Shown here one piece after another: positions 27,039 through 35,241 of a stretch of 64,000 nucleotides of DNA. The stretch covers positions 1 through 64,000 of the forward strand of contig CAJTOW010000004.1 of NCBI GenBank assembly GCA_910577655.1, read 5' to 3'. Below the pieces are notes generated by a model. The model worked only from the letters and a program-made list of their open reading frames with translations, ran no database searches and was not told the origin of the DNA. Origin of the DNA: an uncultured Lachnospiraceae bacterium. Lineage in GTDB: Bacteria > Bacillota > Clostridia > Lachnospirales > Lachnospiraceae. Position numbers and translations under genes: made by a program. Numbering within the stretch: the stretch's first letter is position 1; the number at the start of each line of letters is the position of its first letter.

Positions 27039-27177
27039 AGCGTGTCTGAAAATTCATTCCCGGCATCTGCACGCCCCGGTTATCTGCCCCTAAAACGCAG
27101 AAAAAGAGTGAACCAGGGTATGGCTTTTGCCTGCTTTCGGCATATTGACGAATATCCAGCAATTTTCAGACACGCTC
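27038..27177. repeat. Inverted-repeat element, GAGCGTGTCTG family (140 bp)
   Basis: Terminal inverted repeats GAGCGTGTCTGAAAATT and AATTTTCAGACACGCTC are perfect. The element begins on the last base of the C1B stop codon (TAG). There is no coding capacity inside. Confidence 0.85.
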
Positions 27178-27197
27178 CAGGGGAAGAGTGAAACGAG

Positions 27198-27303
27198 AAA
27201 GGGAGTGCCGCAAAACAGCCGGTCTCCACAATATAGGGTGCCGGTATCCGGCGGTTCTTGGCCCTGTATTGTGGAAACAGGGAGTTTTGCGGTGCTCCCT
27301 TTT
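27198..27303 (+). repeat. Hairpin repeat, GGGAGTGCCGCAAAAC family, full copy
   Basis: AAAGGGAGTGCCGCAAAAC pairs with GTTTTGCGGTGCTCCCTTT; an inner CCACAATA...TATTGTGG stem is nested inside. It ends in TTTT, so it may also terminate transcription from the peptidase operon. Its left about 80 bp recur as a direct repeat at 29249-29328, on the far side of the XRE/ImmA/PIN genes. Confidence 0.8.
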
Positions 27304-27373
27304 TGGATTGGGCGGTATCTGAATACGCACTGGTGGCGGGGGTCTGGTTTTAAGGGTTACTCTGATTGATATG

Positions 27374-27427
27374 TGTCATATTTTATATAAAAATAATGCT
27401 TTACATTATGACAAAAATGTGTATAAT
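27374..27427 (+). promoter_or_regulatory. Promoter and palindromic operator of the XRE operon
   Basis: TTTACA (27400-27405) and TATAAT (27422-27427) are spaced by 16 bp. The inverted pair TGTCATA (27374-27380) and TATGACA (27407-27413) flanks the -35 box, a plausible binding site for the XRE repressor. Further downstream in the leader, TTTGTGGATGG occurs twice (near 27469 and 27508). The promoter boxes are seen; the operator role is inferred. Confidence 0.6.
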
Positions 27428-27566
27428 AAAAAGTAAGTAATCATTTTGGCGTTGCTGTTCACCAGTCATTTGTGGATGGCAACCTTCCCAATTTACCATA
27501 CCCAGCCTTTGTGGATGGGGGTGGTGAGAGTCCGGAAGCATATGCGAAGTGAAAGGAGAAGGATGA

Positions 27567-27920
27567 ATGGCAGCCAACATATCAAACATTGGTATGAAGA
27601 TAAAACAGTTGCGTGAAAAAGCGAATCTTACCCAAAAGCAGATTGCGGATTTCCTTCAGGTTGACCAGAGCCTGATTTCGAAATTTGAAAAGGGGGAGCG
27701 TTCCATTAGTTCCGATGCGTTGAACCAGCTGGCAGCGCTGTTTTGCTGTCCGGTTTCAACCCTGGTCTCGGATGAAGGGGTGGTACCGGCCTATACCATA
27801 GCATTTCGTACAGCCGCCATTGAGAATGCTGACTTAAACGCATTGGCGATTATCAACAGGATTGCATTGAATCAGTTTAAGATGGACCAGCTTGCCGGAG
27901 GTGCTGCCAGTGATGAATAA
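27567..27920 (+). CDS. XRE family helix-turn-helix regulator
   Basis: A 117-residue DNA-binding protein. The HTH_3 domain covers about residues 8-65 (GMKIKQLREKANLTQKQIADFLQVDQSLISKFEKGERSIS...). A short C-terminal tail probably contacts its partner. AAAGGAGAAGG precedes the start. Its last 8 bases overlap the ImmA-type gene, whose start overlaps the stop as ATGAATAA, so the two are translationally coupled. In such pairs the XRE protein is the repressor and the metalloprotease cleaves or controls it. Confidence 0.9.
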   Translation: MAANISNIGMKIKQLREKANLTQKQIADFLQVDQSLISKFEKGERSISSDALNQLAALFCCPVSTLVSDEGVVPAYTIAFRTAAIENADLNALAIINRIALNQFKMDQLAGGAASDE

Positions 27921-28665
27921 GATGGAATTTAGCAACAAAGCTGCTATGGTAAGGCGGAAGCTGGGAGAAGATGAAGCGTCACCGGTTGACATTTTTTCAC
28001 TGGCCCAGTCAATCCAGTCGCTTACTCTGGTATTTTACCCTCTTGGAAATCATATAAGCGGTGCATGTTTCAGGGGAGATTTGTCTTCGGTTATTGCCAT
28101 TAATTCAGATATGTCCGTTGGGCGTCAGAGATACTCCCTGGCCCATGAATTATATCATTTATATTTTGATGAAGGTATTCCGTCTACGGTCTGTTCAAGC
28201 CAGATCGGAGCCGGGAATGAGAATGAGAAGAAGGCGGACCAGTTTGCTTCTTATTTTTTAATGCCACCTGCGGCTTTATATAAAGCTGTCCAGGAACTTA
28301 AGAAATGTTCTGAGCTGCACTTATCAGCAGAAGAGATTATCCGGTTGGAACAGTATTTCGGTATAAGCCATCAGGCAATGCTGATTCGTTTAATAGAGGA
28401 AAATGAACTTAATTCTGCGGAAGCAGCCACCATGCAATCGGGAATTATCAGCAGGGCAGCAAGGCTTGGATTTGATGTTTCCCTATATAAACCATCCCCG
28501 GAAGATAAAAAGATGCGGGTGCTTGGCCACTATATTTGTCAGGCAGAACATTTGCTTCAGGCGGATATGATATCCAACGGGAAGTATGAAGAACTGTTAC
28601 TGGATGCTTTCCGGGATGATATTGTCTTTGGTGAAGACCTGGAGGGAGGCGTTGTGATTGACTGA
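27913..28665 (+). CDS. ImmA/IrrE family metallo-endopeptidase
   Basis: A 250-residue protein with the zinc motif HELYHLYFDE (HExxH) and a downstream conserved segment ADQFASYFLMPPAAL, the signature of the ImmA/IrrE (COG2856) family. These proteins cleave XRE-type repressors or act as the second part of toxin-antitoxin loci. The start at 27913 (MNKMEFSNK) has GGAGG at long spacing; an alternative ATG at 27892 lies inside the XRE gene. The gene overlaps both neighbours by 8 bases. It appears more AT-rich than the flanking genes. Confidence 0.9.
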   Translation: MNKMEFSNKAAMVRRKLGEDEASPVDIFSLAQSIQSLTLVFYPLGNHISGACFRGDLSSVIAINSDMSVGRQRYSLAHELYHLYFDEGIPSTVCSSQIGAGNENEKKADQFASYFLMPPAALYKAVQELKKCSELHLSAEEIIRLEQYFGISHQAMLIRLIEENELNSAEAATMQSGIISRAARLGFDVSLYKPSPEDKKMRVLGHYICQAEHLLQADMISNGKYEELLLDAFRDDIVFGEDLEGGVVID

Positions 28666-29209
28666 TCTGCTTTTCTTTGATACGGACTGCCTGTCAGCTT
28701 TCCTATGGGTAAGAAATGAATGCTTGTTACCACAGCTGTATCCGGGAAAGGTAGTTATTCCCAAACCGGTGTATACAGAACTCTGCAGACCCAATACGAC
28801 CCATTTGAAAAAACGGGTGGATGTACTGCTTGGCCAAAAGCTCGTCTTGATACAGGATATTGATATTGATTCGGAAGAATATGGCACATATTATCAATTG
28901 ACAGAGGCTCCAGCTAAGGGACATAAGATTATTGGGAATGGTGAGGCTGCGTCAATATCATTGGCCAGAAGGTATGGAGGAATTGTTGCGAGCAACAACT
29001 TGCGGGACATTCAGGTATACATATCGGAATTTGGTCTCAGACATACAACCACCAGTGATATCCTTGTAGATGCATACAACAGAGGAATAATTACTGAGAC
29101 GGAAGGCAATGGCATCTGGTCCAGTATGCTTGCAAAACGCAGACGGTTAGGTGCCGCTTCATTTACAGAGTATCTAAAAAGGAAACATAATCATCTGGAT
29201 AGCTCTTGA
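28658..29209 (+). CDS. PIN-domain-like nuclease, putative toxin
   Basis: A 183-residue protein beginning with TTG at 28658 behind GGAGGGAGGC and overlapping the metalloprotease gene by 8 bases. Residues 5-12 (LFFDTDCL) give the first acidic residue of a PIN fold. GNGEAASISLARRYGGIVASNNLRDI carries the typical Glu plus a later Asp. PIN proteins of this type are Mg-dependent RNases, commonly toxins. The XRE-ImmA-PIN order suggests a toxin-antitoxin or stress-response module. Its TGA stop lies in a single palindromic-repeat arm (TTGAACTGTTA). Confidence 0.75.
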   Translation: MTDLLFFDTDCLSAFLWVRNECLLPQLYPGKVVIPKPVYTELCRPNTTHLKKRVDVLLGQKLVLIQDIDIDSEEYGTYYQLTEAPAKGHKIIGNGEAASISLARRYGGIVASNNLRDIQVYISEFGLRHTTTSDILVDAYNRGIITETEGNGIWSSMLAKRRRLGAASFTEYLKRKHNHLDSS

Positions 29210-29248
29210 ACTGTTAAAAGAAATAAGTCATAAAATAACCACCAAATG

Positions 29249-29328
29249 AAAGGGAGTGCCGCAAAACAGCCGGTCTCCACAATACAGGGTGCCGGTATCC
29301 GGCGGTTCTTGGCCTTGTATTGTGGAAA
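29249..29328 (+). repeat. Hairpin repeat, GGGAGTGCCGCAAAAC family, truncated copy
   Basis: It is nearly identical to 27198-27277 in the same orientation (CCGGTCTCCACAATA, GCCGGTATCCGGCGG, TATTGTGGAAA). The right inverted arm present in the first copy is missing here. Confidence 0.85.
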
Positions 29329-29467
29329 TCGCCTCCTTTCTCCGCCTTGCAGGCTGTCAAAATATTCGGCACTGGCAGTCTGATTACTGGCTGGATGGAG
29401 CACTGGTGATACGTTTTCTGGTCTGCGCGTCATACCAGATATGCGGTCTGTTTTCTGTTGTTTCAAT

Positions 29468-30952
29468 TCACCCCAGCAGCTCCCGCACCATCCCCGCCTC
29501 AAAAACCACCTGCTTCACCTGGTCCACCTCAATCTGGTACAGCGCGTTGGCGGCAATATGTTCCGCTGCCTGCTCTAAGTCCCGGATTCCGCTGGTATTT
29601 TTATGCAGCTCAATCAGGGCATCCAGGGCGCCTTGTGTCACCACACATTCCTCCGGCCGCAGCTGCATACGGCCCAGAACCTTTGGAAGGGCATACCGGG
29701 AAAAGATAATCTTTTTCTCCTCCGGGGTATAATCCGGGATGTCAATGACTGCAAACCGGGACATTAACGGCGCGCTGATCAGCTTCTTGTCGTTGGCCGT
29801 AGCGATGGGATATACCCCGGTGGTGGGGATCATGCATTCGATATAATTGTCTGTGAACCCTAAGTTGTCCAGAAGGGTCAGCAGCACATCCGCCGGATTG
29901 CCGCTGCCCTTGCCGGAGGCCGCCTTGTCCAGCTCGTTGATAATGAACACCAGGCTGGAGGCGCCTGCCATGGAAAATGCTTCCATGATCATGCCGGGCT
30001 TGGCGTTGGAATAGATGCGGGAGCTGCCGGTAAGCTGCTCCGGATCATTGATGGAACTCATATCCAGGGTAGTCCAGGGAAGCTTTAAAATCCGAGCCAC
30101 CGCATAGGCGATCTGGGATTTCCCAGTTCCGGCAGGTCCTACCAGCAGGAGTCCATAGGCAGGGAGGGTGTGGGTGCGGTTGATCTGGATTACGGTCTCG
30201 ATGATCCGCTGTTTGACACGTTCCATGCCATAGAGCTCCTCATCCAGGATCCGGCGGGCTTCTACGGGATCAATGGACTCAAAATAATCGTTTTTCCACT
30301 GGATATTCATCATGATAGACAGGGCACGCTGGGCATGGCGCCGTTCCTCCGGTGTCACCTCGTGGGAACGGGCCACGGCCAGATTCCTTCTGGCCCAGAC
30401 CCCGATATTGTCCGGAAGGGTCCTGCCGGCGCAGGTCATAAAGTCGGAAATACTCTGTAAACTGGTAAGCTTCATGCTGTCACCGGATTCGGCCTGCTCT
30501 TCATCCACCGCCTCCTCCGACGGTGCATGGCTGGCCAGGAGCCGTCCGATCATAAACTGGAGGAAGCCGTCTTCAGCGGAAAGCTTGTTCCCACCACCCA
30601 GTGCGGTCTCCCGGATCTTATACACGGCGTAGCCGTCCTTCCGGTTCTCACCGGAGAGGCGCACGGGGATGTGGTTCTCCCCCAGCCATTTCAGCAGACT
30701 GACGAACCGGGCGTCCACCTGGAGAATATCCGCGCTGACCGTGCCGGAAGCTTCTTTGAATTCGAAGGCAGTCCGCTTGTTCTGGTTGGTAAAGGTGCCG
30801 CAGGAATAGTGGCCCCAGGCCTGGAGCTGATTATCCAGCAGGAGTATGGGCCGCTCCGGCGAGACTGTGCTTTCGTTGGAACGGAAGGTAGTATAGGTAC
30901 AGACGGTTTCTTTCTTGTCCTCTGGGGAATTGTTAAAATCAAAAACTGGCAT
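29468..30952 (-). CDS. Lon-like AAA+ ATPase without protease domain
   Basis: A 494-residue protein whose middle (about 230-420) is an AAA+ module close to that of Lon: YGMERVKQRIIETV, Walker A GPAGTGKSQIA, Walker B VFIINELDKA, sensor-1 ATANDK and an arginine-finger region. The C-terminal about 70 residues form the small alpha-helical lid (SGIRDLEQAAEHIAANAL). There is no Ser-Lys protease domain. The N-terminal 200 residues are not recognised. AAAGGAG precedes the start. It may be a substrate remodeler or a chaperone-type ATPase. No partner gene is adjacent on this strand. Confidence 0.82.
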   Translation of the reverse strand: MPVFDFNNSPEDKKETVCTYTTFRSNESTVSPERPILLLDNQLQAWGHYSCGTFTNQNKRTAFEFKEASGTVSADILQVDARFVSLLKWLGENHIPVRLSGENRKDGYAVYKIRETALGGGNKLSAEDGFLQFMIGRLLASHAPSEEAVDEEQAESGDSMKLTSLQSISDFMTCAGRTLPDNIGVWARRNLAVARSHEVTPEERRHAQRALSIMMNIQWKNDYFESIDPVEARRILDEELYGMERVKQRIIETVIQINRTHTLPAYGLLLVGPAGTGKSQIAYAVARILKLPWTTLDMSSINDPEQLTGSSRIYSNAKPGMIMEAFSMAGASSLVFIINELDKAASGKGSGNPADVLLTLLDNLGFTDNYIECMIPTTGVYPIATANDKKLISAPLMSRFAVIDIPDYTPEEKKIIFSRYALPKVLGRMQLRPEECVVTQGALDALIELHKNTSGIRDLEQAAEHIAANALYQIEVDQVKQVVFEAGMVRELLG

Positions 30953-31448
30953 ATGAAGGTACTCCTTTGTGGTTGAATAGATGCCTTTCCTGGACAGATG
31001 GCCAGACAGTAAAAGTCCATGCGTCCGGCAGATGACAAGGAAGGCAGATATCTCTGGCCGTACTGCCTGGGAATGCAGGGACTGGTCTGTGAAGGAAGAG
31101 CAATGTGTATATCATACCATATTTTTTGCATGTTGTGTGAATGATTTCTTTGTGTGACCAGTAATAACTGTTAGTTACGTTTCTAAACATCCTGCAAATG
31201 CAAGCCGGGGGAAACTTTTTCCAGAGCTGGTATCTGCTGGCCGGGGGAAACAGTCTGGCCGTGAACTGTAACCAAATTTAATTGCAATCGAGAATTCATA
31301 ACTGTATAATGGAAGTGACAGTTCAGCCCCTCCAAACGGTTATCAGGAATGAACTTTAGACACACTCTAAAGAGGAGAGAAGCCTGACTTTGGCTCGCTG
31401 CACTGGAGTTTCGGGACGATATGGGAAATCAGGAAAGAGGTGATATCT
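30953..31448. other. Intergenic region with repeat fragments
   Basis: No gene is seen in this region. It has a fragment AACTTTTTCCAGAGCTGG (near 31211) shared with 45418 and related to the 40581-40779 element, a degenerate palindromic-repeat arm (GTGACAGTTCAGCCCC near 31316), and GCCTGACTTTGGC near 31383 matching the palindrome at 1049-1076. Confidence 0.5.
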
Positions 31449-33086
31449 GTGGCAAGAAAAAAACTTCCGGTCGGGATTGATGATTTTTCGGAAATCCGCA
31501 GGAAGAATTTTTACTTTGTAGATAAAAGCCGGATGATCCAGGAGTTTCTTGAGATGGGAGACAAAGTCGCGCTGGTCACAAGGCCGAGACGTTTCGGGAA
31601 AACTCTGAATATGTCCATGATTCGGGAATTCCTGGATATAACAAAGGATAGCCGGGAGCTGTTTGAAGGACTTGCTATTATGGATACAGAATATGCTGCC
31701 AGCATCAACTCGCGCCCGGTAGTATTTTTAACCTTTAAAAACTGCCGCGCCTGTACCCCCTCTGACCTGGTGGAAACCATAAAGCGGGAAATTTGCGGGG
31801 AATATATCAGGTATGAGCAGGCAATCCGGGCGCTCGAAAAAGAGGATTCCTATGAGGCAAAGATGATGCTGGAAATGGCGGGGGCCATCATGGCTCCGGC
31901 AGCGCCGCCAGTGAAAGTAGAGGCCGCCGTGGGCGTTCTGCTCCGTATCCTGAAAAAATATTACGGGATCAGTCCGGTACTGTTGATTGATGAATACGAC
32001 CAGCCGGTCATGAGCAGCTACGAGTATGGATATCATGACCAGCTGGGAACATTTTTCACGAATTTGTATGGCATGGCCATGAAAGGAAATGATGCCCTGG
32101 ACCAGGCGCTCCTTACAGGCGTACAGAGAGTGGTGAAAGAAAGCATTTTTTCCCAGTTCAATAATCCTAAGGTCTATACAGTATTTAACCGGCAGTACGC
32201 TTCCTGTTTTGGACTTACCCAGGAGGAAACCCAGGATCTGCTGGAAGCATATGGGCTGGAGCTGAATGAGGCAGTACGGAGAAAATATGATGGTTACCAG
32301 ATGGGCGGTGTGGAAGTGTACAATCCATGGTCTGTCCTGAATTATGCAGATAATGGCTTTTTGGACAATTACTGGGTCAATACTTCCGCAAATTTCCTGA
32401 TTCGGAAGGGACTCAAAGATGCCACCCGTGACTTTTGGAAGGATTTCGATATTCTGGTAACCGGGGAACCGGTGAGAGTCTGGCTGACGCTTGATACCTC
32501 CTATGCAGAACGTGACAGTGATTACAGCTTGTGGGGGCTTTTTGTGAATGCCGGTTATCTGACCGTGACAGAACGTACGGATGCGGATTCTGCAGTGGTG
32601 AAGATTCCCAATGAAGAGGTGATGGCAGAATTTCGGAATATCGTTTCGGAGATTTCTGGAATCAATAATCAGAATCTGAACAGAATGTTTGACTGTCTGA
32701 TGAAGAAGGACATGGAGCGCTTTTTCAGTCTTTATGAAGAACTGGTGATCTCTTGTACCAGCTATATGGATGCAAAGGAAAATGCGTATCATATGCTTTT
32801 TCTGGGAATGTGTATGACATTGCGGGGGTCTTATAAGGTAACCAGTAATATCGAAGCAGGGTATGGGCGGAGTGATATTACTCTGGAATCAAAGATGGCG
32901 GGGTATCCCAGTATTATTGTAGAATTTAAGCAGGGAAAGAATCTGGAAAAGCTGAAAGCCCAGGCGCTGAAGCAGATTCTTGATAACCGTTATTATGCAG
33001 GTTTGTGCGGAAATATTATATGTGTAGGAATGGCTCATGACGGAAAACGGTGCAGTATGGTTTATGAAACAATAAGCACTTGTTAG
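31449..33086 (+). CDS. AAA-ATPase-like / PD-(D/E)XK nuclease family protein
   Basis: A 545-residue protein. The N-terminal part matches the AAA-ATPase_like family: PVGIDDFSEIRRKNFYFVDKS, then Walker A-like RPRRFGKTLNMSMI and LLIDEYDQPV. The C-terminal about 110 residues resemble the PD-(D/E)XK nuclease-like domain that usually follows it (RSDITLESKMAGYPSIIVEFKQGKN). GTG at 31449 is chosen because AGAGG lies 8 bases upstream; GTG at 31440 is an alternative. These genes are common and multi-copy in gut anaerobes and often near mobile DNA; their role is not established. The stop is within a few bases of a repeat. Confidence 0.88.
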   Translation: MARKKLPVGIDDFSEIRRKNFYFVDKSRMIQEFLEMGDKVALVTRPRRFGKTLNMSMIREFLDITKDSRELFEGLAIMDTEYAASINSRPVVFLTFKNCRACTPSDLVETIKREICGEYIRYEQAIRALEKEDSYEAKMMLEMAGAIMAPAAPPVKVEAAVGVLLRILKKYYGISPVLLIDEYDQPVMSSYEYGYHDQLGTFFTNLYGMAMKGNDALDQALLTGVQRVVKESIFSQFNNPKVYTVFNRQYASCFGLTQEETQDLLEAYGLELNEAVRRKYDGYQMGGVEVYNPWSVLNYADNGFLDNYWVNTSANFLIRKGLKDATRDFWKDFDILVTGEPVRVWLTLDTSYAERDSDYSLWGLFVNAGYLTVTERTDADSAVVKIPNEEVMAEFRNIVSEISGINNQNLNRMFDCLMKKDMERFFSLYEELVISCTSYMDAKENAYHMLFLGMCMTLRGSYKVTSNIEAGYGRSDITLESKMAGYPSIIVEFKQGKNLEKLKAQALKQILDNRYYAGLCGNIICVGMAHDGKRCSMVYETISTC

Positions 33087-33250
33087 TAACAGTTCAGACG
33101 GCCATCTTCTTGCCCCCGAAAAGCACCGGGGACAAGAAGCCTCGGACGTCAGCCCGATGTCAAATCAAATAAGAAAGCGCTTATGCAAACGAAAGCATGT
33201 TTGCAACACACTTTCTTATCCGATTTGCCTCTTGTCTGGACCGTTGTAAC
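33086..33250. repeat. 165-bp structured palindromic element (minus orientation)
   Basis: Outer arms are GTAACAGTTCAGACGG and CCGTTGTAAC. Read on the minus strand it has the same order as 54065-54227: a stem with core TGTGTTGCAAAC and TGCATAAGCGCTTTCTTA, a GGGC/GUCC stem, and a CTTCTTGTCCCCG / CGGGGGCAAGAAG hairpin. Several helices keep pairing though sequence differs from the other copies. Confidence 0.82.
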
Positions 33251-33276
33251 AGTTTAGATACCCCTTGAACTGTTAC
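33246..33276. repeat. Palindromic repeat (GTAACAGTTCA family)
   Basis: Arms GTAACAGTTTA and TGAACTGTTAC. Its left arm shares five bases with the end of the larger element before it. Confidence 0.85.
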
Positions 33277-33315
33277 GAACCGTCACATTAAACTATGCGT
33301 AAATTAAAAATCCCC

Positions 33316-33344
33316 TTGACAGAAAAATCAATCTGAGGTATCCT
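33316..33344 (+). promoter_or_regulatory. Promoter of the T-box / TrpB transcript
   Basis: TTGACA (33316-33321) and TATCCT (33339-33344) are separated by exactly 17 bp, just before the T-box leader. Confidence 0.7.
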
Positions 33345-33349
33345 AAAAC

Positions 33350-33677
33350 CACGAAATAACAAACCGTTGACCGGGACGAGTACTGATCTGGAACATGTAC
33401 AGAGAGCTGCAGATGGTGGGATTGCAGTCATGGGAACGATGGGGAATGGACCCGTGAGGGCGAGCTGAAACGACCCTCGCAGCAGACTGTTTCCATGTAA
33501 TCTACATAGGGCAGTGGCTGGATGGGATTCAGGAGTATGCAGGACGTGACTGCACGTTACAGCAGAGCGCGTATGCTGGTACGCGCATGAGAGCATTCGT
33601 GAGAATGAAGATAGGTGGCACCGCAGAAGTAGTAGCTTCTGTCCTATTGGCGTAGCTGGTAGGATAGGAGTTTTTTT
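33350..33677 (+). promoter_or_regulatory. T-box riboswitch, tryptophan specifier
   Basis: This is a transcription-attenuating leader that senses uncharged tRNA. Stem I elements are present: GACGAGTAC, CAGAGAGCTGCAGATGG (AG bulge and distal loop), and a specifier loop GAA-TGG-A with TGG at 33447-33449, a tryptophan codon. The T-box sequence AGGTGGCACCGC is at 33613-33624. The terminator pairs TCCTAT (33642-33647) with ATAGGA (33664-33669), followed by seven T's. Uncharged tRNA-Trp would let transcription continue into the TrpB-like gene. All conserved blocks are in the expected order. Confidence 0.93.
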
Positions 33678-33788
33678 GTTTATCAAACGCTTTGCGGCAG
33701 AATCCCTGCCGGTTTCCGGGAAAACCATTTCCCATCCTGCCAGATCATGCAGTATCCCAAATTCATTTTAAGAAAGGAAGACCAGGAC

Positions 33789-35162
33789 ATGGAAAAGACA
33801 ATCCCTTACAAAATTTATCTGGAAGAGCAGGAGATGCCAAAGCAGTGGTACAATGTACGTGCCGATATGAAGAAGAAACCGGCTCCCATTCTGAATCCCG
33901 GAACCTTAAAGCCGGTTACTTTAGAGGAGCTGTCCGGAATCTTCTGCACAGAACTGGCCAGACAGGAGCTGGATGATAATACCCCATATTTTGATATTCC
34001 CCAGGAGATTCAGGATTTCTACAAGATGTACCGTCCGTCACCTCTGGTGCGGGCCTACTGCCTGGAGAAGAAGCTGGACACTCCGGCCCATATCTACTAC
34101 AAGTTCGAGGGGAACAATACCTCCGGAAGCCACAAGCTCAACTCAGCGATTGCCCAGGCCTACTACGCCAAACAGCAGGGGCTGAAAGGCGTAACCACGG
34201 AGACCGGTGCGGGACAGTGGGGTACCGCTCTTTCCATGGCATGTTCCTACTTTGATCTGGACTGCCAGGTCTATATGGTGAAATGCTCCTATGAGCAGAA
34301 GCCCTTCCGCCGGGAAGTGATGCGTACCTACGGCGCCAGAGTTACTCCGTCCCCGTCTATGGAGACCGAGGTGGGACGCCGGATGAATGCCGAGTTCCCG
34401 GGCACCACGGGAAGTCTTGGCTGTGCCATCTCCGAGGCCGTGGAAGCAGCAGTCAGCCAGGAAGGATACCGCTATGTGCTGGGATCTGTACTGGCCCAGG
34501 TACTGCTCCACCAGTCAGTCATCGGTCTGGAGACGAAAGCCGCTTTGGATAAATACGGTATTAAGGCCGATATGATCATCGGCTGTGCGGGCGGCGGCTC
34601 CAACCTGGGTGGTCTGCTCTCCCCGTTTGCAGGCCAGGTGCTGCGGAACGAAGCGGATTATGAGATGATCGCCGTGGAACCGGCATCCTGCCCCAGCCTG
34701 ACCCGGGGTGTGTACGCCTATGATTTCTGCGACACCGGCAAAGTCTGCCCTCTGGCAAAGATGTACACCCTGGGCAGCGGCTTTATCCCCTCTGCCAACC
34801 ATGCAGGCGGTCTCCGCTACCACGGCATGAGCTCCACTGTATCCGAACTGTATGACCAGGGCCTGCTGACTGCCAGAAGCGTGGAGCAGACAGCGGTGTT
34901 CCGGGCAGCACAGACCTTTGCCCGGGTAGAAGGCATTCTCCCGGCTCCCGAGAGCAGCCACGCCATCAAGGTAGCCATTGATGAGGCCATGAAGTGCAAA
35001 GAGACAGGAGAGGCAAAGAATATCGTCTTCGGTCTGACCGGTACCGGATACTTCGATATGTATGCTTACCAGAAATTCAATGACGGGGAAATGCAGGATT
35101 ATATTCCTTCGGACGAGGAACTGGCCAAAGCGGTTGCAAAGCTGCCAAAGGTGGAAGGGTAA
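33789..35162 (+). CDS. trpB: TrpB-like pyridoxal-phosphate enzyme (tryptophan synthase beta, TrpB2 type)
   Basis: A 457-residue PLP enzyme of the TrpB2/TIGR01415 group, which is longer than classical TrpB and makes tryptophan from indole and serine. The start MEKTIPYKIYLEEQEMPKQWYN at 33789 fits the family N-terminus. The PLP lysine is in NNTSGSHKLNSA, and the phosphate-binding glycine loop is GCAGGGSNLGG. No trpA or other trp genes are nearby, so it likely salvages indole, a compound common in the gut. The tryptophan T-box leader directly upstream supports the assignment. Confidence 0.93.
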   Translation: MEKTIPYKIYLEEQEMPKQWYNVRADMKKKPAPILNPGTLKPVTLEELSGIFCTELARQELDDNTPYFDIPQEIQDFYKMYRPSPLVRAYCLEKKLDTPAHIYYKFEGNNTSGSHKLNSAIAQAYYAKQQGLKGVTTETGAGQWGTALSMACSYFDLDCQVYMVKCSYEQKPFRREVMRTYGARVTPSPSMETEVGRRMNAEFPGTTGSLGCAISEAVEAAVSQEGYRYVLGSVLAQVLLHQSVIGLETKAALDKYGIKADMIIGCAGGGSNLGGLLSPFAGQVLRNEADYEMIAVEPASCPSLTRGVYAYDFCDTGKVCPLAKMYTLGSGFIPSANHAGGLRYHGMSSTVSELYDQGLLTARSVEQTAVFRAAQTFARVEGILPAPESSHAIKVAIDEAMKCKETGEAKNIVFGLTGTGYFDMYAYQKFNDGEMQDYIPSDEELAKAVAKLPKVEG

Positions 35163-35191
35163 GACATTTTAATCAAAGACAAGGTTCAATT

Positions 35192-35211
35192 CCCCGTGGC
35201 TTGCTACGGGG
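35192..35211 (+). terminator. Hairpin after the TrpB-like gene
   Basis: CCCCGT / ACGGGG stem with an 8-base loop, followed by AGTTTCATT. The T-run is weak. Confidence 0.4.
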
Positions 35212-35241
35212 AGTTTCATTCATGATTAAGGAGAAAGACGT

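Noticed and set aside
27198..29328. Islet as a full integrative element or prophage
   Set aside because: No integrase, transposase or tRNA attachment site is present; only direct repeats flank it.
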